A stretch of 64,000 nucleotides of DNA from an uncultured Alistipes sp. (GTDB lineage: Bacteria; Bacteroidota; Bacteroidia; Bacteroidales; Rikenellaceae), in assembly GCA_900546065.1 (NCBI GenBank), contig URBK01000010.1, forward strand, positions 31,236 to 95,235, read 5' to 3'. The notes beneath the pieces are model-generated. The model had not been told where the DNA came from. It did not search any database and was given only the letters and a program-made list of their open reading frames with translations. Below, piece by piece: positions 33,484 to 42,222 of the stretch (the first letter of the stretch is position 1; each line of letters opens with the position of its first letter). The position numbers and the translations under genes were made by a program.

Positions 33484-36375
33484 ATGAAACGATTATTTCT
33501 CATAGACGCCTACGCTCTGGTATTCAAGTATTACTACGCCTTCATGGGGCGCCCCATGCGCAACCGCCACGGCATGAATACCTCGATCCTCTTCGGTTTC
33601 ACGAAGTTCCTGCGCGACATCCTCAAGCGCGAGCAGCCCGACCTGCTGGGTGTGGCATTCGACCCCAAGGGGGGCTCGTTCCGCAAACAGATATATCCCG
33701 AATACAAGGCCAACCGTCTCGATACGCCCGAGGACATAATCCTCTCGGTACCCTATCTCCAGCGTCTGCTCGCGGCCATGCGCATACCCGTATTCGAGAT
33801 CGAGGGCTTCGAGGCCGACGACGTCATCGGCACCCTCGCATACCGCGGTGCCGAGGCCGGGTATGAGGTCTTCATGGTGACGCCCGACAAGGATTACTGC
33901 CAGCTTGTGGGCCCCCACCGCAACATCTACCGACAGAAGGGCGACGGCATCGAGATCCTCGACACGGAGGCCGTATGCGCCCGCTACGGAATCGCGGACC
34001 CGATACTCGTGCGCGACATTCTGGCCATCTGGGGCGACGCCTCGGACAACATCCCCGGCGTGCCCGGCATCGGCGAGAAGGGCGCCTGCAAGCTCGTCGC
34101 ACAGTGGGGCACCGCTGAAAACATACTTCAGAATGCCGCCGAGATCAAGGGAAAGCAGGGCGAGAAGATCGCCGCATGGGGCGACCGCCTGCTTCTGGCC
34201 AAGCGTCTGACAACGATATGCACCGACGTGCCCGTCGCGTTCGAGCCCTCGGAGCTTGAGATATGCCCCCCGAACGTGGACGAGCTGAAGGCGCTCTTCG
34301 CCGAGCTCGACTTCACGGCCTTCGCCCGCGACATATACAACATGGCCCCCGCCGAGGAGCCCTCCGACACACCCCGTCAGGCGCCGCAGCGGCAGCTGGC
34401 GGAGATGGCGCGCGCCAAGTCGGCCGCGGCACGCCGCGAGGCCCTCGCCGGACAGGGAAACCTCTTCGAGGCTCCCGCCGAGGATGCTCCCGCCGCGCCG
34501 CAAGCCGCAACCGATGCGCCCGACACAACGGACGAGGGCGACACGGCCGCCGCGACGGATCCCGTATTCGCCACGGCCGCAACCACGCCCCACGACTACC
34601 GTCTGGTTACGGAGATCGGGGAGCTGCGCCAGATAGTGGAGCGTCTGCGCACCGAACCCGAGATATGTTTCGATACCGAGACCACGGGCCTCGACATCTT
34701 CAACGACCGCATCGTCGGACTCTCGCTCGCCGTGCGCGAGCACGAGGCGTGGTACATATCCTTCACCCCGCAGAACACACCCGACTTCGCCGAGGCCGTG
34801 CGGCCCCTGTTCGAGAACCCCGACAGCGTCAAGATAGGCCAGAACATCAAGTTCGACATCATGGTTCTCGCGCATCTGGGCATCGAGGTGCGCGGCCGCA
34901 AGATCGACACCATGATCCTCCACTACCTGCTCGACTCGGAGGCCCGCCACAACATGAACTACCTCGCTCAGCGATACCTCAACTACTCGCCCATAGCCAT
35001 CGAGACCCTCATCGGACGCGGCGCGCGCCAGCTCACGATGGATCAGGTCAGCATCGAGAGCGTCAAGGAGTATGCCGCCGAGGATGCCGACATCACGCTG
35101 CAGCTCAAGCGCGTGCTGTGGGAGGAGGTGTGCCGCCAGTCGCTCGACCGACTCTACCTCACCATCGAGGAGCCCATGATCGACGTGCTGGCCGAGATGG
35201 AGATGACGGGTGTGAAGATCGACTCGGCGCTGCTGGCCGACTATGCCGTGGAGCTCAACGCCCTGCTCGCGCAGCTCGAAGGCGAGATCCGCCGCGAGGC
35301 CGGCGAGCCGACGCTCAACGTCAACTCGGCACGGCAGATAGGCGAGGTGCTCTTCGCCAAGATGCGCATAGCCGAGAAGCCCCGCATGACACGCACGCAC
35401 CAGTTCAGCACCGAGGAGGAGTACCTTCAGGGCTTCGCCCGCAAACACCGCATCGTCGACCTCATACTGCAATACCGCGGCGTGAAGAAGCTCCTGTCGA
35501 CATACGTAGAGGCGCTGCCGCAGCTGGTAAACCGCGCCACGGGACGCATACACACATCCTTCAATCAGGCGGTCACCTCGACGGGGCGGCTCTCGTCGAC
35601 CAACCCCAACCTGCAGAACATACCCGTACGTGACGAGCTCGGGCGCCGCATACGCGAGGCCTTCATCCCCTCGGACGGGGAGCATCTCCTGCTCTCGGCC
35701 GATTACAGTCAGGTAGAGCTGCGGCTCATGGCGCACCTGAGCGGCGACGAGGCCCTCATCGCGGCTTTCCTCCACGGCGAGGACATACACGCCGCCACGG
35801 CCGCGCGCCTCTTCCACAAGCCGCTCACGGAGGTCACATCCGACGAGCGCCGCAAGGCCAAGACCGCCAATTTCGGTATCATATACGGCATCTCGGCCTT
35901 CGGGCTGAGCCAGCGTCTCGACATCCCCCGCGGCGAGGCCAAGCAGATCATCGACGGCTACTTCGCCTCCTACCCCAAGGTCAAGGAGTATATGGATTCG
36001 GCCATAGCATCGGCACGCGAGACGGGATTCGTCACCACGGTCTTCGGCCGCCGCCGGTACCTGCGCGACATCACCTCGCGCAATGCCGTGGCCCGCGGCG
36101 TGGCCGAACGCAACGCCATAAACGCACCCATACAGGGCAGCGCCGCCGACATAATGAAGATAGCGATGATCGAGATCCACCGCCGCCTCCATGCCGAGAA
36201 CCTCCGCTCACGCATGATCCTTCAGGTGCACGACGAGGTCATAGTCGACATGGTGTGCGGGGAGCAGGAGCGCGTCATGGCAATCGTGCGCGAGGCGATG
36301 GAGGGTGCCGCCAAGCTGAGCGTGCCCCTCGTCTCGGATGCTGGCGTCGGCCGCAACTGGCTCGAAGCACATTAA
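33484..36375 (+). CDS. polA: DNA polymerase I
   Basis: 963 residues with all three parts. The 5' nuclease spans ~1-290 (LFLIDAYALVFKYYYAF, FEADDVIGTLAY, TPDKDYCQLV, NIPGVPGIGEKGA). An Ala/Pro/Thr-rich linker (~295-365) is longer than usual. The 3'-5' exonuclease is intact: FDTETTGLDIF (Asp397, Glu399), NIKFDI and EYAAEDADITLQL hold the DEDD residues. The polymerase has LSADYSQVELRLMAHLSGDE (motif A), RRKAKTANFGIIYGISAFG (O helix) and QVHDEVIVD (His916-Asp917-Glu918, motif C). No promoter box was seen; it may be read through from queD. Confidence 0.97.
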   Translation: MKRLFLIDAYALVFKYYYAFMGRPMRNRHGMNTSILFGFTKFLRDILKREQPDLLGVAFDPKGGSFRKQIYPEYKANRLDTPEDIILSVPYLQRLLAAMRIPVFEIEGFEADDVIGTLAYRGAEAGYEVFMVTPDKDYCQLVGPHRNIYRQKGDGIEILDTEAVCARYGIADPILVRDILAIWGDASDNIPGVPGIGEKGACKLVAQWGTAENILQNAAEIKGKQGEKIAAWGDRLLLAKRLTTICTDVPVAFEPSELEICPPNVDELKALFAELDFTAFARDIYNMAPAEEPSDTPRQAPQRQLAEMARAKSAAARREALAGQGNLFEAPAEDAPAAPQAATDAPDTTDEGDTAAATDPVFATAATTPHDYRLVTEIGELRQIVERLRTEPEICFDTETTGLDIFNDRIVGLSLAVREHEAWYISFTPQNTPDFAEAVRPLFENPDSVKIGQNIKFDIMVLAHLGIEVRGRKIDTMILHYLLDSEARHNMNYLAQRYLNYSPIAIETLIGRGARQLTMDQVSIESVKEYAAEDADITLQLKRVLWEEVCRQSLDRLYLTIEEPMIDVLAEMEMTGVKIDSALLADYAVELNALLAQLEGEIRREAGEPTLNVNSARQIGEVLFAKMRIAEKPRMTRTHQFSTEEEYLQGFARKHRIVDLILQYRGVKKLLSTYVEALPQLVNRATGRIHTSFNQAVTSTGRLSSTNPNLQNIPVRDELGRRIREAFIPSDGEHLLLSADYSQVELRLMAHLSGDEALIAAFLHGEDIHAATAARLFHKPLTEVTSDERRKAKTANFGIIYGISAFGLSQRLDIPRGEAKQIIDGYFASYPKVKEYMDSAIASARETGFVTTVFGRRRYLRDITSRNAVARGVAERNAINAPIQGSAADIMKIAMIEIHRRLHAENLRSRMILQVHDEVIVDMVCGEQERVMAIVREAMEGAAKLSVPLVSDAGVGRNWLEAH

Positions 36376-36474
36376 AATCGAAGCACATTAAAATCGGTGT
36401 ACACTAACCGGAGCATAGAATCCCGAAAAATTAACTATAACAGAAGATACTAACCCCAAAACACACACAGAGAT

Positions 36475-38451
36475 ATGAATCTACGCACAGCGCTCGCAAC
36501 CGCACTTGCCATGGCCGCCGCGGCGGCATACGCGCAGCCCGTAGACCGCATGGTGGTCGAGGCGGACAAGATCGGGGCCGAGATACGCCCCACGATGTAC
36601 GGACACTTCTTCGAGGATATAAACTACGGCGCCGACGGCGGTCTCTATGCCGAGATGGTGAAGAACCGCTCGTTCGAGTTCCCGCAGCGCCTCATGGGGT
36701 GGAAGACATTCGGCAACGTCGCCGTCGAGGATGACGGCCCCTTCGACCGCAACCCCCACTACGTACGCCTCACACCCCCCGACCACCCGCACATGGCCAC
36801 CGGCATCGAGAACGAGGGATTCTTCGGCATGGGTGTCGTGCAGGGCAGCGAATACCGTTTCACGGTCTGGGCCCGCGGCAAGGCGCAGAGCATACGCGTC
36901 GAGTTGGTAGACAACGCCTCGATGGAGGAGACGCAGACCTTGGCCGGCGCCGACCTTGCCATCGACTCTGAGGAGTGGAAAAAATATGAACTGCGCCTCA
37001 CCCCCGCCCGCACCTTGGACAAGGCGCACCTGCGCATATTCCTCACCTCGGGCGGCACGGTCGATCTGGAGCATGTGTCGCTCTTCCCCGTCGACACGTG
37101 GAAGGGCCGCGAGAACGGCCTGCGCAAGGATCTCGTGCAGGCTCTGGCCGACACGCGTCCGGGCGTATTCCGCTTCCCGGGCGGCTGCATCGTCGAGGGC
37201 ACGAACATCGAGACCCGATACAACTGGAAGAACTCCGTCGGCCCCGTCGAGAACCGCCCCCTGAACATCAACCGCTGGCAATACACCTTCCGCCACCGCT
37301 TCTTCCCCGACTACTACCAGAGCTACGGCATGGGATTCTATGAGCTCTTCCTGCTGGCCGAGGATATCGGAGCCGAGCCACTGCCCATCCTCAACTGCGG
37401 TCTGGCGTGCCAGTACCAGAACAACTCGCCCGAGGCGCATGTCGCCGTATGCGACCTCGACCCATACATAGACGACGCCCTCGACCTCATCGAGTTCGCA
37501 AACGGCGCCGCGGATACCGAGTGGGGTGCGCTGCGCGCCGAGATGGGACATCCCGAACCATTCAACCTCAAATATATAGGCATAGGTAACGAGCAGTGGG
37601 GGCCGGAATATCCGGAGCGTCTGGAGCGTTTCGTCGAGGTGCTGCGCAAGGCCCATCCCGAGATCATGATCATAGGCTCGTCGGGCCCCAACTCCGAAGG
37701 CTCCGACTTCGACTACCTCTGGCCCGAGATGCGGCGCCTCAAGGTAGACCTCGTGGACGAGCACTTCTACCGTCCGGAGCGTTGGTTCCTCGCCTCGGGC
37801 AGCCGATACGACAACTATGACCGCAAGGGCCCCAAGGTCTTCGCCGGAGAGTATGCCTGCCACGGCGCCGGCAAGAAGTGGAACCACTTCAACGCCGCAC
37901 TGCTCGAGGCCGCATTCCTCACGGGCGTGGAGCGCAACGCCGACGTGGTCCACATGGCCACATACGCCCCGCTGCTGGCCCACGTCGAGGGGTGGCAGTG
38001 GCGCCCCGACCTTATATGGTTCGACAACCTGCGTTCGGTGCGTTCGTGCAGCTGGCACGTCCAGTACCTCTACGGCAACAACAAGGGCACCAATGTCGTA
38101 CCCCTGACGATGGCGGGCCGCCCCGTAAGCGGACAGCAGGACCAGAACGGACTCTTCGCCAGCGCCGTATGGGACGAGCCTTCGCAGAGCTACATAGTCA
38201 AGGTGGTGAACGTATCGGATGCGCCCCGCACGCTGGAGATAGCATTCGAGGGCCTCAAACGCTCGGCCTCGCTCACAGCAGGCACCTGCACCACATTCCA
38301 CTCGGATGACCCCGATGCCGACAACACGCTCGACCGGCCCGACAGGATCGTCCCCGTGCAGAGCGCCGTCACCCCCGACGGCAACACCCTGCGTGCCGCC
38401 CTCGGCGCCCGTACCTTCGCCATCTACCGCCTGCCCGTAACGCACAAATAG
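36475..38451 (+). CDS. Alpha-L-arabinofuranosidase, GH51
   Basis: 658 residues with a signal peptide (cleavage after AYA, residue 20). An N-terminal CBM-like beta domain (~110-205) is followed by the barrel and C-terminal beta domain of GH51. IGIGNEQWGPEYP gives acid/base Glu373 and VFAGEYACH nucleophile Glu459. MYGHFFEDINYGADGGLYAEM is diagnostic. It would release arabinose from plant arabinan or arabinoxylan outside the inner membrane. It is not beside a SusC/D locus. Confidence 0.93.
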   Translation: MNLRTALATALAMAAAAAYAQPVDRMVVEADKIGAEIRPTMYGHFFEDINYGADGGLYAEMVKNRSFEFPQRLMGWKTFGNVAVEDDGPFDRNPHYVRLTPPDHPHMATGIENEGFFGMGVVQGSEYRFTVWARGKAQSIRVELVDNASMEETQTLAGADLAIDSEEWKKYELRLTPARTLDKAHLRIFLTSGGTVDLEHVSLFPVDTWKGRENGLRKDLVQALADTRPGVFRFPGGCIVEGTNIETRYNWKNSVGPVENRPLNINRWQYTFRHRFFPDYYQSYGMGFYELFLLAEDIGAEPLPILNCGLACQYQNNSPEAHVAVCDLDPYIDDALDLIEFANGAADTEWGALRAEMGHPEPFNLKYIGIGNEQWGPEYPERLERFVEVLRKAHPEIMIIGSSGPNSEGSDFDYLWPEMRRLKVDLVDEHFYRPERWFLASGSRYDNYDRKGPKVFAGEYACHGAGKKWNHFNAALLEAAFLTGVERNADVVHMATYAPLLAHVEGWQWRPDLIWFDNLRSVRSCSWHVQYLYGNNKGTNVVPLTMAGRPVSGQQDQNGLFASAVWDEPSQSYIVKVVNVSDAPRTLEIAFEGLKRSASLTAGTCTTFHSDDPDADNTLDRPDRIVPVQSAVTPDGNTLRAALGARTFAIYRLPVTHK

Positions 38452-38485
38452 CGTGTCGGTACAGGCATAACAAGCCACAGGAATC

Positions 38486-38527
38486 TCCCCGTCAGGATCT
38501 CAAACAATCCCCGGCGGGGAATCTTTT
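38486..38527 (+). terminator. Likely terminator of GH51 gene
   Basis: TCCCCG (38486-38491) can pair with CGGGGA (38515-38520), followed by ATCTTTT. Confidence 0.5.
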
Positions 38528-38647
38528 ATGATATACACCTGCAAATCGCTCCGCAAGGTTGGTCGGGAAACAACCGCAAACCGAAGGGATCACACCGCCG
38601 CCTGAGGCACGTCGGAGCGGGAATATTAAATTTTTTCACGAAATCAT

Positions 38648-38678
38648 TTTGAAATTATTTTAATAATCCCTATATTTG
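38648..38678 (+). promoter_or_regulatory. Promoter of the P-II/AmtB leader RNA
   Basis: TTTG at 38648-38651 and TATATTTG at 38671-38678 with exactly 19 bases between; the surrounding sequence is AT-rich. One of the best promoter matches in the window. Confidence 0.75.
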
Positions 38679-38681
38679 CTT

Positions 38682-38818
38682 CAACGTAATTCATCAACGT
38701 ATGAAGCGGAACTCACATACGGATTCCAATATCGGCAGGCTGATGCTTGCCTCGCTCGAATCCGCCGCTTCGCGACAATGCTGACGTCACGGGAGTATGA
38801 ATCTCCGCGTGGCGTTTT
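38682..38818 (+). ncRNA. Structured leader RNA with terminator before P-II/amtB
   Basis: Three nested helices can form: GAAGCGG (38703-38709) with CCGCTTC (38765-38771); GGATTC (38721-38726) with GAATCC (38758-38763); GGCA..GC (38734-38740) with GC..TGCC (38745-38751). A terminator hairpin follows, CACGGGAG (38788-38795) with CTCCGCGTG (38803-38811), then GCGTTTTTT. The P-II gene starts 130 bases further on. It may be an attenuator/riboswitch for the nitrogen genes or a separate small RNA. Confidence 0.55.
38701..38784 (+). CDS. Possible 27-residue leader peptide
   Basis: ATG 38701 opens a short frame MKRNSHTDSNIGRLMLASLE followed by SAASRQC and TGA, placed between the promoter and the terminator hairpin of the leader. 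It overlaps the helices completely, so ribosome movement could change the fold. There is no other support; it may be chance. Confidence 0.2.
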   Translation: MKRNSHTDSNIGRLMLASLESAASRQC

Positions 38819-38946
38819 TTCGTTCCGACCCATCCCATTCCCAACCATAGATTGTTTTCCTCATTGAGTATCCGCACGCGCGGATCCCAAAACCGTTGTT
38901 TCCGGAGTCTCACCCGTTGAGATTCCTTTACTTAACATATCAACTT

Positions 38947-39381
38947 ATGAAGAAGATCGAAGCGGTCATCCGTCGGACAAGGTTCGACGAGACCAAAGAG
39001 GCACTTCTCGAGAACGGCGTCGAATGGTTCTCCTATGTCGACGTGCGCGGCTCGGGCCATGCCCGCAACCGCCGTGTCTACCGCGGCGTCATGTACGAAA
39101 CCGACATCATCGAGCGCATGATGCTCATACTGATCGTGCGCGACGAGCTCTGCGACAAGGCCATCGACACGATCATCCGCACAGCCCGCACGGGCGAGAT
39201 CGGCGACGGCCGCGTATGGGTCTCGGACATAGACCACTATTACAGCATCCGCACGGGCCGCTGCGACGAACTCATAAACAAGAAACGCTCCCCCGAGCAG
39301 GTCGAGGCCGACCGCGCCGCCGAACAGGCCGCCCACGACGCCGGCAACGCACACACGAAGGAGGCCTCGGGAGGCAAATAG
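38947..39381 (+). CDS. P-II family nitrogen regulatory protein, divergent
   Basis: 144 residues from ATG 38947 (an upstream in-frame extension from 38896 is not P-II-like). MKKIEAVIRRTRFDETKEALLENGV and IRTARTGEIGDGRVWVSDIDHYYSIRTG are clear P-II segments. The T-loop retains two Tyr (VYRGVMY, Tyr45 and Tyr50 matching Tyr46/Tyr51) but the Gln39 that helps bind 2-oxoglutarate/Mg is Ala39 (GSGHARNRR), and the loop is one residue short. A ~30-residue charged Ala-rich tail extends the C-terminus. It lies 48 bases before amtB, so it very probably controls ammonium uptake. Confidence 0.9.
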   Translation: MKKIEAVIRRTRFDETKEALLENGVEWFSYVDVRGSGHARNRRVYRGVMYETDIIERMMLILIVRDELCDKAIDTIIRTARTGEIGDGRVWVSDIDHYYSIRTGRCDELINKKRSPEQVEADRAAEQAAHDAGNAHTKEASGGK

Positions 39382-39429
39382 CGGCATCGGGTATTTTATT
39401 TTCGGTTAGGTTAAAAATAGAGTAAGTAT

Positions 39430-40677
39430 ATGGAGAACAATCTTGACATAATGACACGCCTCGACTACCTCGTATCGGGTATCGACACCGTATGGGTACT
39501 GCTCGCGGCAATCCTGATATTCATGATGCAGATGGGATTCGCATCGGTCGAGGCCGGATTCACCCGCTCGAAGAACACGGCCAACATCCTCATGAAGAAC
39601 CTGCTCGACTTCTGTTTCGGCTCGCTGCTCTTCTGGCTCTTCGGCTTCCGCATAATGTTCGGTGCCGACGCCTTCGCCGGACTCATAGCCGACCCCTTCG
39701 CGCTCGGTTCGGCCGTGCCCTCGAACATCCCGCAGACGGCATTCCTTATCTTCCAGACCATGTTCTGCGCCACAACCGCCACCATCGTCTCGGGCGCCAT
39801 GGCCGAGCGTACGCAGTTCCGCGCATACCTCGTATACTGCATCTTCATCTCGGCCTTCATCTACCCCATATCGGGCCACTGGACATGGGGCGGCGGCTGG
39901 CTCTCGGCGCTGGGATTCCACGACTTCGCCGGCTCGGCCGTCGTACACTCGGCGGGCGGATGGCTCGCACTGGTGGGCGCGGCGATGGTAGGGCCACGTA
40001 TCGGCAAGTACAAGAACGGCAAGCCCCACGCCATACTCGGCCACAACCTGACGATCGCCACGCTCGGCGTCTTCATCCTCTGGATCGGATGGTTCGGATT
40101 CAACCCGGGCAGCACCGTCGGCATCTCGACACTCGAACTGCAGCAGAGCGCCTCGACCGTATTCATGAATACCAACATCTCGGCCGCAACGGGAGCCCTC
40201 ACGGCACTTATCGTGGCGTGGGTGCGCTACGGCAAGCCGTCGCTCTCGCTCTCGCTCAACGGCGTGCTTGCGGGCCTTGTCGGCATCACCGCAGGCTGTG
40301 ACGCCGTCAGCACCGCCGGCGCGGCACTCATAGGCATCATCTGCGGCGCCGCAATGGTCTTCGCCGTCAGCTTCTTCGACAGCGTGGCCAAGGTCGACGA
40401 CCCCGTCGGCGCAATATCGGTTCACGGCGTCTGCGGCTCGCTCGGAACGATCCTCACGGGCATCTTCGCCCTCGACGGCGGCCTGCTCTACGGCGGCGGC
40501 CTGCACATGCTCGGCGTACAGTTGCTCGGCGCCGCAGTATATGCCGCGTGGGCCATACTCTGCGGCCTGATCCTCTTCTATGTGCTGCGCCGCACCATCG
40601 GCCTGCGCGTCGACCGCCGCGTCGAGGAGGACGGACTCGACTACTACGAGCACGGCGAGACATCGTACAACATCTGA
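39430..40677 (+). CDS. amtB: Ammonium transporter
   Basis: 415 residues, eleven membrane helices, normal length. It conducts ammonium/ammonia across the inner membrane. Conserved blocks: MGFASVEAGFTRSKNTANILMKN, FCATTATIVSGAMAERTQFRAYL, HWTWGGGWLS, HDFAGSAVVHSAGGWLAL (pore His), WIGWFGFNPGS and DDPVGAISVHGVCGSLGTI (second pore His). The C-terminal tail, where P-II binds, is present. Encoded with the P-II gene and ended by a strong terminator. Confidence 0.96.
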   Translation: MENNLDIMTRLDYLVSGIDTVWVLLAAILIFMMQMGFASVEAGFTRSKNTANILMKNLLDFCFGSLLFWLFGFRIMFGADAFAGLIADPFALGSAVPSNIPQTAFLIFQTMFCATTATIVSGAMAERTQFRAYLVYCIFISAFIYPISGHWTWGGGWLSALGFHDFAGSAVVHSAGGWLALVGAAMVGPRIGKYKNGKPHAILGHNLTIATLGVFILWIGWFGFNPGSTVGISTLELQQSASTVFMNTNISAATGALTALIVAWVRYGKPSLSLSLNGVLAGLVGITAGCDAVSTAGAALIGIICGAAMVFAVSFFDSVAKVDDPVGAISVHGVCGSLGTILTGIFALDGGLLYGGGLHMLGVQLLGAAVYAAWAILCGLILFYVLRRTIGLRVDRRVEEDGLDYYEHGETSYNI

Positions 40678-40703
40678 CCCCCAAACTCAAAATATATTTA
40701 TGC

Positions 40704-40740
40704 GAAAAGGGACCTTCCCACAACGGGAAGGCCCCTTTTC
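40704..40740 (+). terminator. Intrinsic terminator of amtB
   Basis: GAAAAGGG-A-CCTTCCC (40704-40719) pairs with GGGAAGG-C-CCCTTTTC (40725-40740). Confidence 0.85.
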
Positions 40741-40783
40741 CGTAAGTGCCCCGACGGCTGCGACACACTGACTACTCAAACAA

Positions 40784-41326
40784 TCACTTCACGTCGGCAG
40801 CGGCATATACGGCAAGGTTCTCCAACATCCTTTTCATATTCGCGGCATTCTCCCCATCCGATACGGTCGGATCCTTGACAAACCGATGGCAAGGCAGCTC
40901 GGCACAACCGCCACAGTTCCGTCTGCCGCGCCCCTGACAACATCCGTATATCGGGCATACACTCTCCCCGGTATATGCAAGCCAGAACACCTTACCCCGA
41001 ATTTTGCGGCAGCCGCCGCACATGGCGGGAAATCTGTCGCAGTCGACACATCTTGCACCGCAAGCCGACGGCTCGGCAAATTCATCCTTCCAGAGCCACC
41101 ACCGGCTCTTCGCAGGATCGGGATTTTCCGTATTGACGAAATAGACGACCGCACGATAGAGATACAGCTGGCAGCGGTCGATCCGGCACCCCCGAAGACG
41201 GCACTCTTCGGCATAGAGATCCTCGGCCGTCTTGCCCCTCAGCGATTCAATGGTTGTGTAACCCATGGCCAGCAGATCCGCTTCGGTCCGCGGCCCGACA
41301 TTCGGTATTTTACGCAGTTCAGTCAT
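40784..41326 (-). CDS. Cdd1 (HhH) domain fused to DUF3795 Cys-rich domain
   Basis: 180 residues from ATG 41326. Residues 1-80 match the Cdd1/pathogenicity-locus helix-hairpin-helix family (LRKIPNVGPRTEADLLAMGY, GCRIDRCQLYLYRAVVYF, RWWLWKDE). Residues ~85-150 are a separate Cys-rich unit (CGARCVDCDRFPAMCGGC, CPIYGCC, NCGGCAELPCHRF) typical of DUF3795, a probable metal-binding domain. HhH domains usually contact nucleic acid. The start overlaps the stop of the HD gene (ATGA), so translation is coupled. No biochemical role is known to me. Confidence 0.8.
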   Translation of the reverse strand: MTELRKIPNVGPRTEADLLAMGYTTIESLRGKTAEDLYAEECRLRGCRIDRCQLYLYRAVVYFVNTENPDPAKSRWWLWKDEFAEPSACGARCVDCDRFPAMCGGCRKIRGKVFWLAYTGESVCPIYGCCQGRGRRNCGGCAELPCHRFVKDPTVSDGENAANMKRMLENLAVYAAADVK

Positions 41327-41958
41327 GGCTGTTTGTTTGGCTCGCCGTAGAGCCGTTCCAGATCGAGTTTTTCTATACGAGAACGTATCGCACCCGGCTT
41401 GCGCATGAAATGCGCCGACAACTCCTTCACCGTCACACCCTCGCACCACAGGCGCGTCAGCTCCAGATCATCCTCCTCCGACCACGGCATATAGGCATTC
41501 GGATACTCCGCACGGCAGGCATAGACCGAATATGTCGGCTCGCCCGTCAGCTGCTTGTAGGCCCGGAGGTAACGCTTCAGACGTCTGACATCCTTATCCG
41601 AAATATACGGCAGGCAGCGAATATCCATATTGTCCGCGAGGTCGTTCAACTTGACCGCCACGGCCAGAGGATTACCCTTCACGCGGGCGATATAGCGATC
41701 ATACGGCTCGCGGGGATCATGCGTCAGGCAACGCAGCGCCGCAATTATATCCGGCGCAAAGCCTTCGGCCGCAAGCCCCTCAAATGTCCAGCCGCTGTCC
41801 TCCACAACATCATGCAGCACGCCGACTATCTTCTCGGCCGAACTCCTGCCCGCGGCCATCACCCGCAGCGGGTGCCCGATATAGTCGCGGCCGGCCTTGT
41901 CGCGTTGGCCGCGGTGCGCCTCGGTGGCAATCTCTATGGCTCGTTCCAGCGTACTCAT
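41323..41958 (-). CDS. HD phosphohydrolase (small alarmone hydrolase-like) with C-terminal SANT/HTH
   Basis: 211 residues from ATG 41958; earlier in-frame codons run through the tRNA terminators and were rejected. ERAIEIATEAHRGQRDKAG, IGHPLRVM, VLHDVVEDSGWTFE (His49-Asp50, Glu53-Asp54) and AVKLNDLADNM (Asp106, Asp109) follow the SpoT/MESH1 (p)ppGpp hydrolase layout. Residues ~158-200 (MPWSEEDDLELTRLWCEGVTV, KELSAHFMRKPGAIRSRIEKL) are a SANT/Myb-like helix-turn-helix. The synthetase domain is absent. Substrate inferred only from the motif pattern. Confidence 0.8.
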   Translation of the reverse strand: MSTLERAIEIATEAHRGQRDKAGRDYIGHPLRVMAAGRSSAEKIVGVLHDVVEDSGWTFEGLAAEGFAPDIIAALRCLTHDPREPYDRYIARVKGNPLAVAVKLNDLADNMDIRCLPYISDKDVRRLKRYLRAYKQLTGEPTYSVYACRAEYPNAYMPWSEEDDLELTRLWCEGVTVKELSAHFMRKPGAIRSRIEKLDLERLYGEPNKQP

Positions 41959-42002
41959 ATCCTCGGTCGCGGGCCGAATGCTACCCGCAACAACCCTACT
42001 AA

Positions 42003-42020
42003 CAAAGTTATGCAAATTTA
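42003..42020 (-). promoter_or_regulatory. Two adjacent -7 boxes for HD/Cdd1 operon
   Basis: Minus strand reads TAAATTTG (42013-42020) and TAACTTTG (42003-42010), both exact, 2 bases apart; leaders of about 40-50 nt. Confidence 0.6.
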
Positions 42021-42128
42021 CCGTCAAAGCCAACATGCAACCCGGAAAAACAACACCCGCACACGAGACGACTGGTCGGATATACGCCTCCGACACGACA
42101 ATGAGATCCGCTTCGGGGTGATACCAAC

Positions 42129-42217
42129 AAAAAAAGGGAGCCTTGAACGAAGCTCCCACAAAAAAAGAATCCCCGAAGACGCTCCCACAAAAAAAGGGAG
42201 CCACCGAAGAAGCTCCC
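42129..42217 (-). terminator. Three tandem ~30-bp terminator-like hairpins after tRNA-Leu
   Basis: On the minus strand: GGGAGC...GCTCCC plus T7 (42217-42189), a decayed second copy (42186-42160) and GGGAGC...GCTCCC plus T7 (42157-42129). They arise from a 30-bp tandem repeat. The first begins 5 bases after the tRNA. Confidence 0.8.
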
Positions 42218-42222
42218 TACGG

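Noticed and set aside
33493..36192. An 899-codon open frame antisense to polA
   Set aside because: polA is complete and unmistakable; the antisense frame arises from GC-rich third positions and resembles no family.
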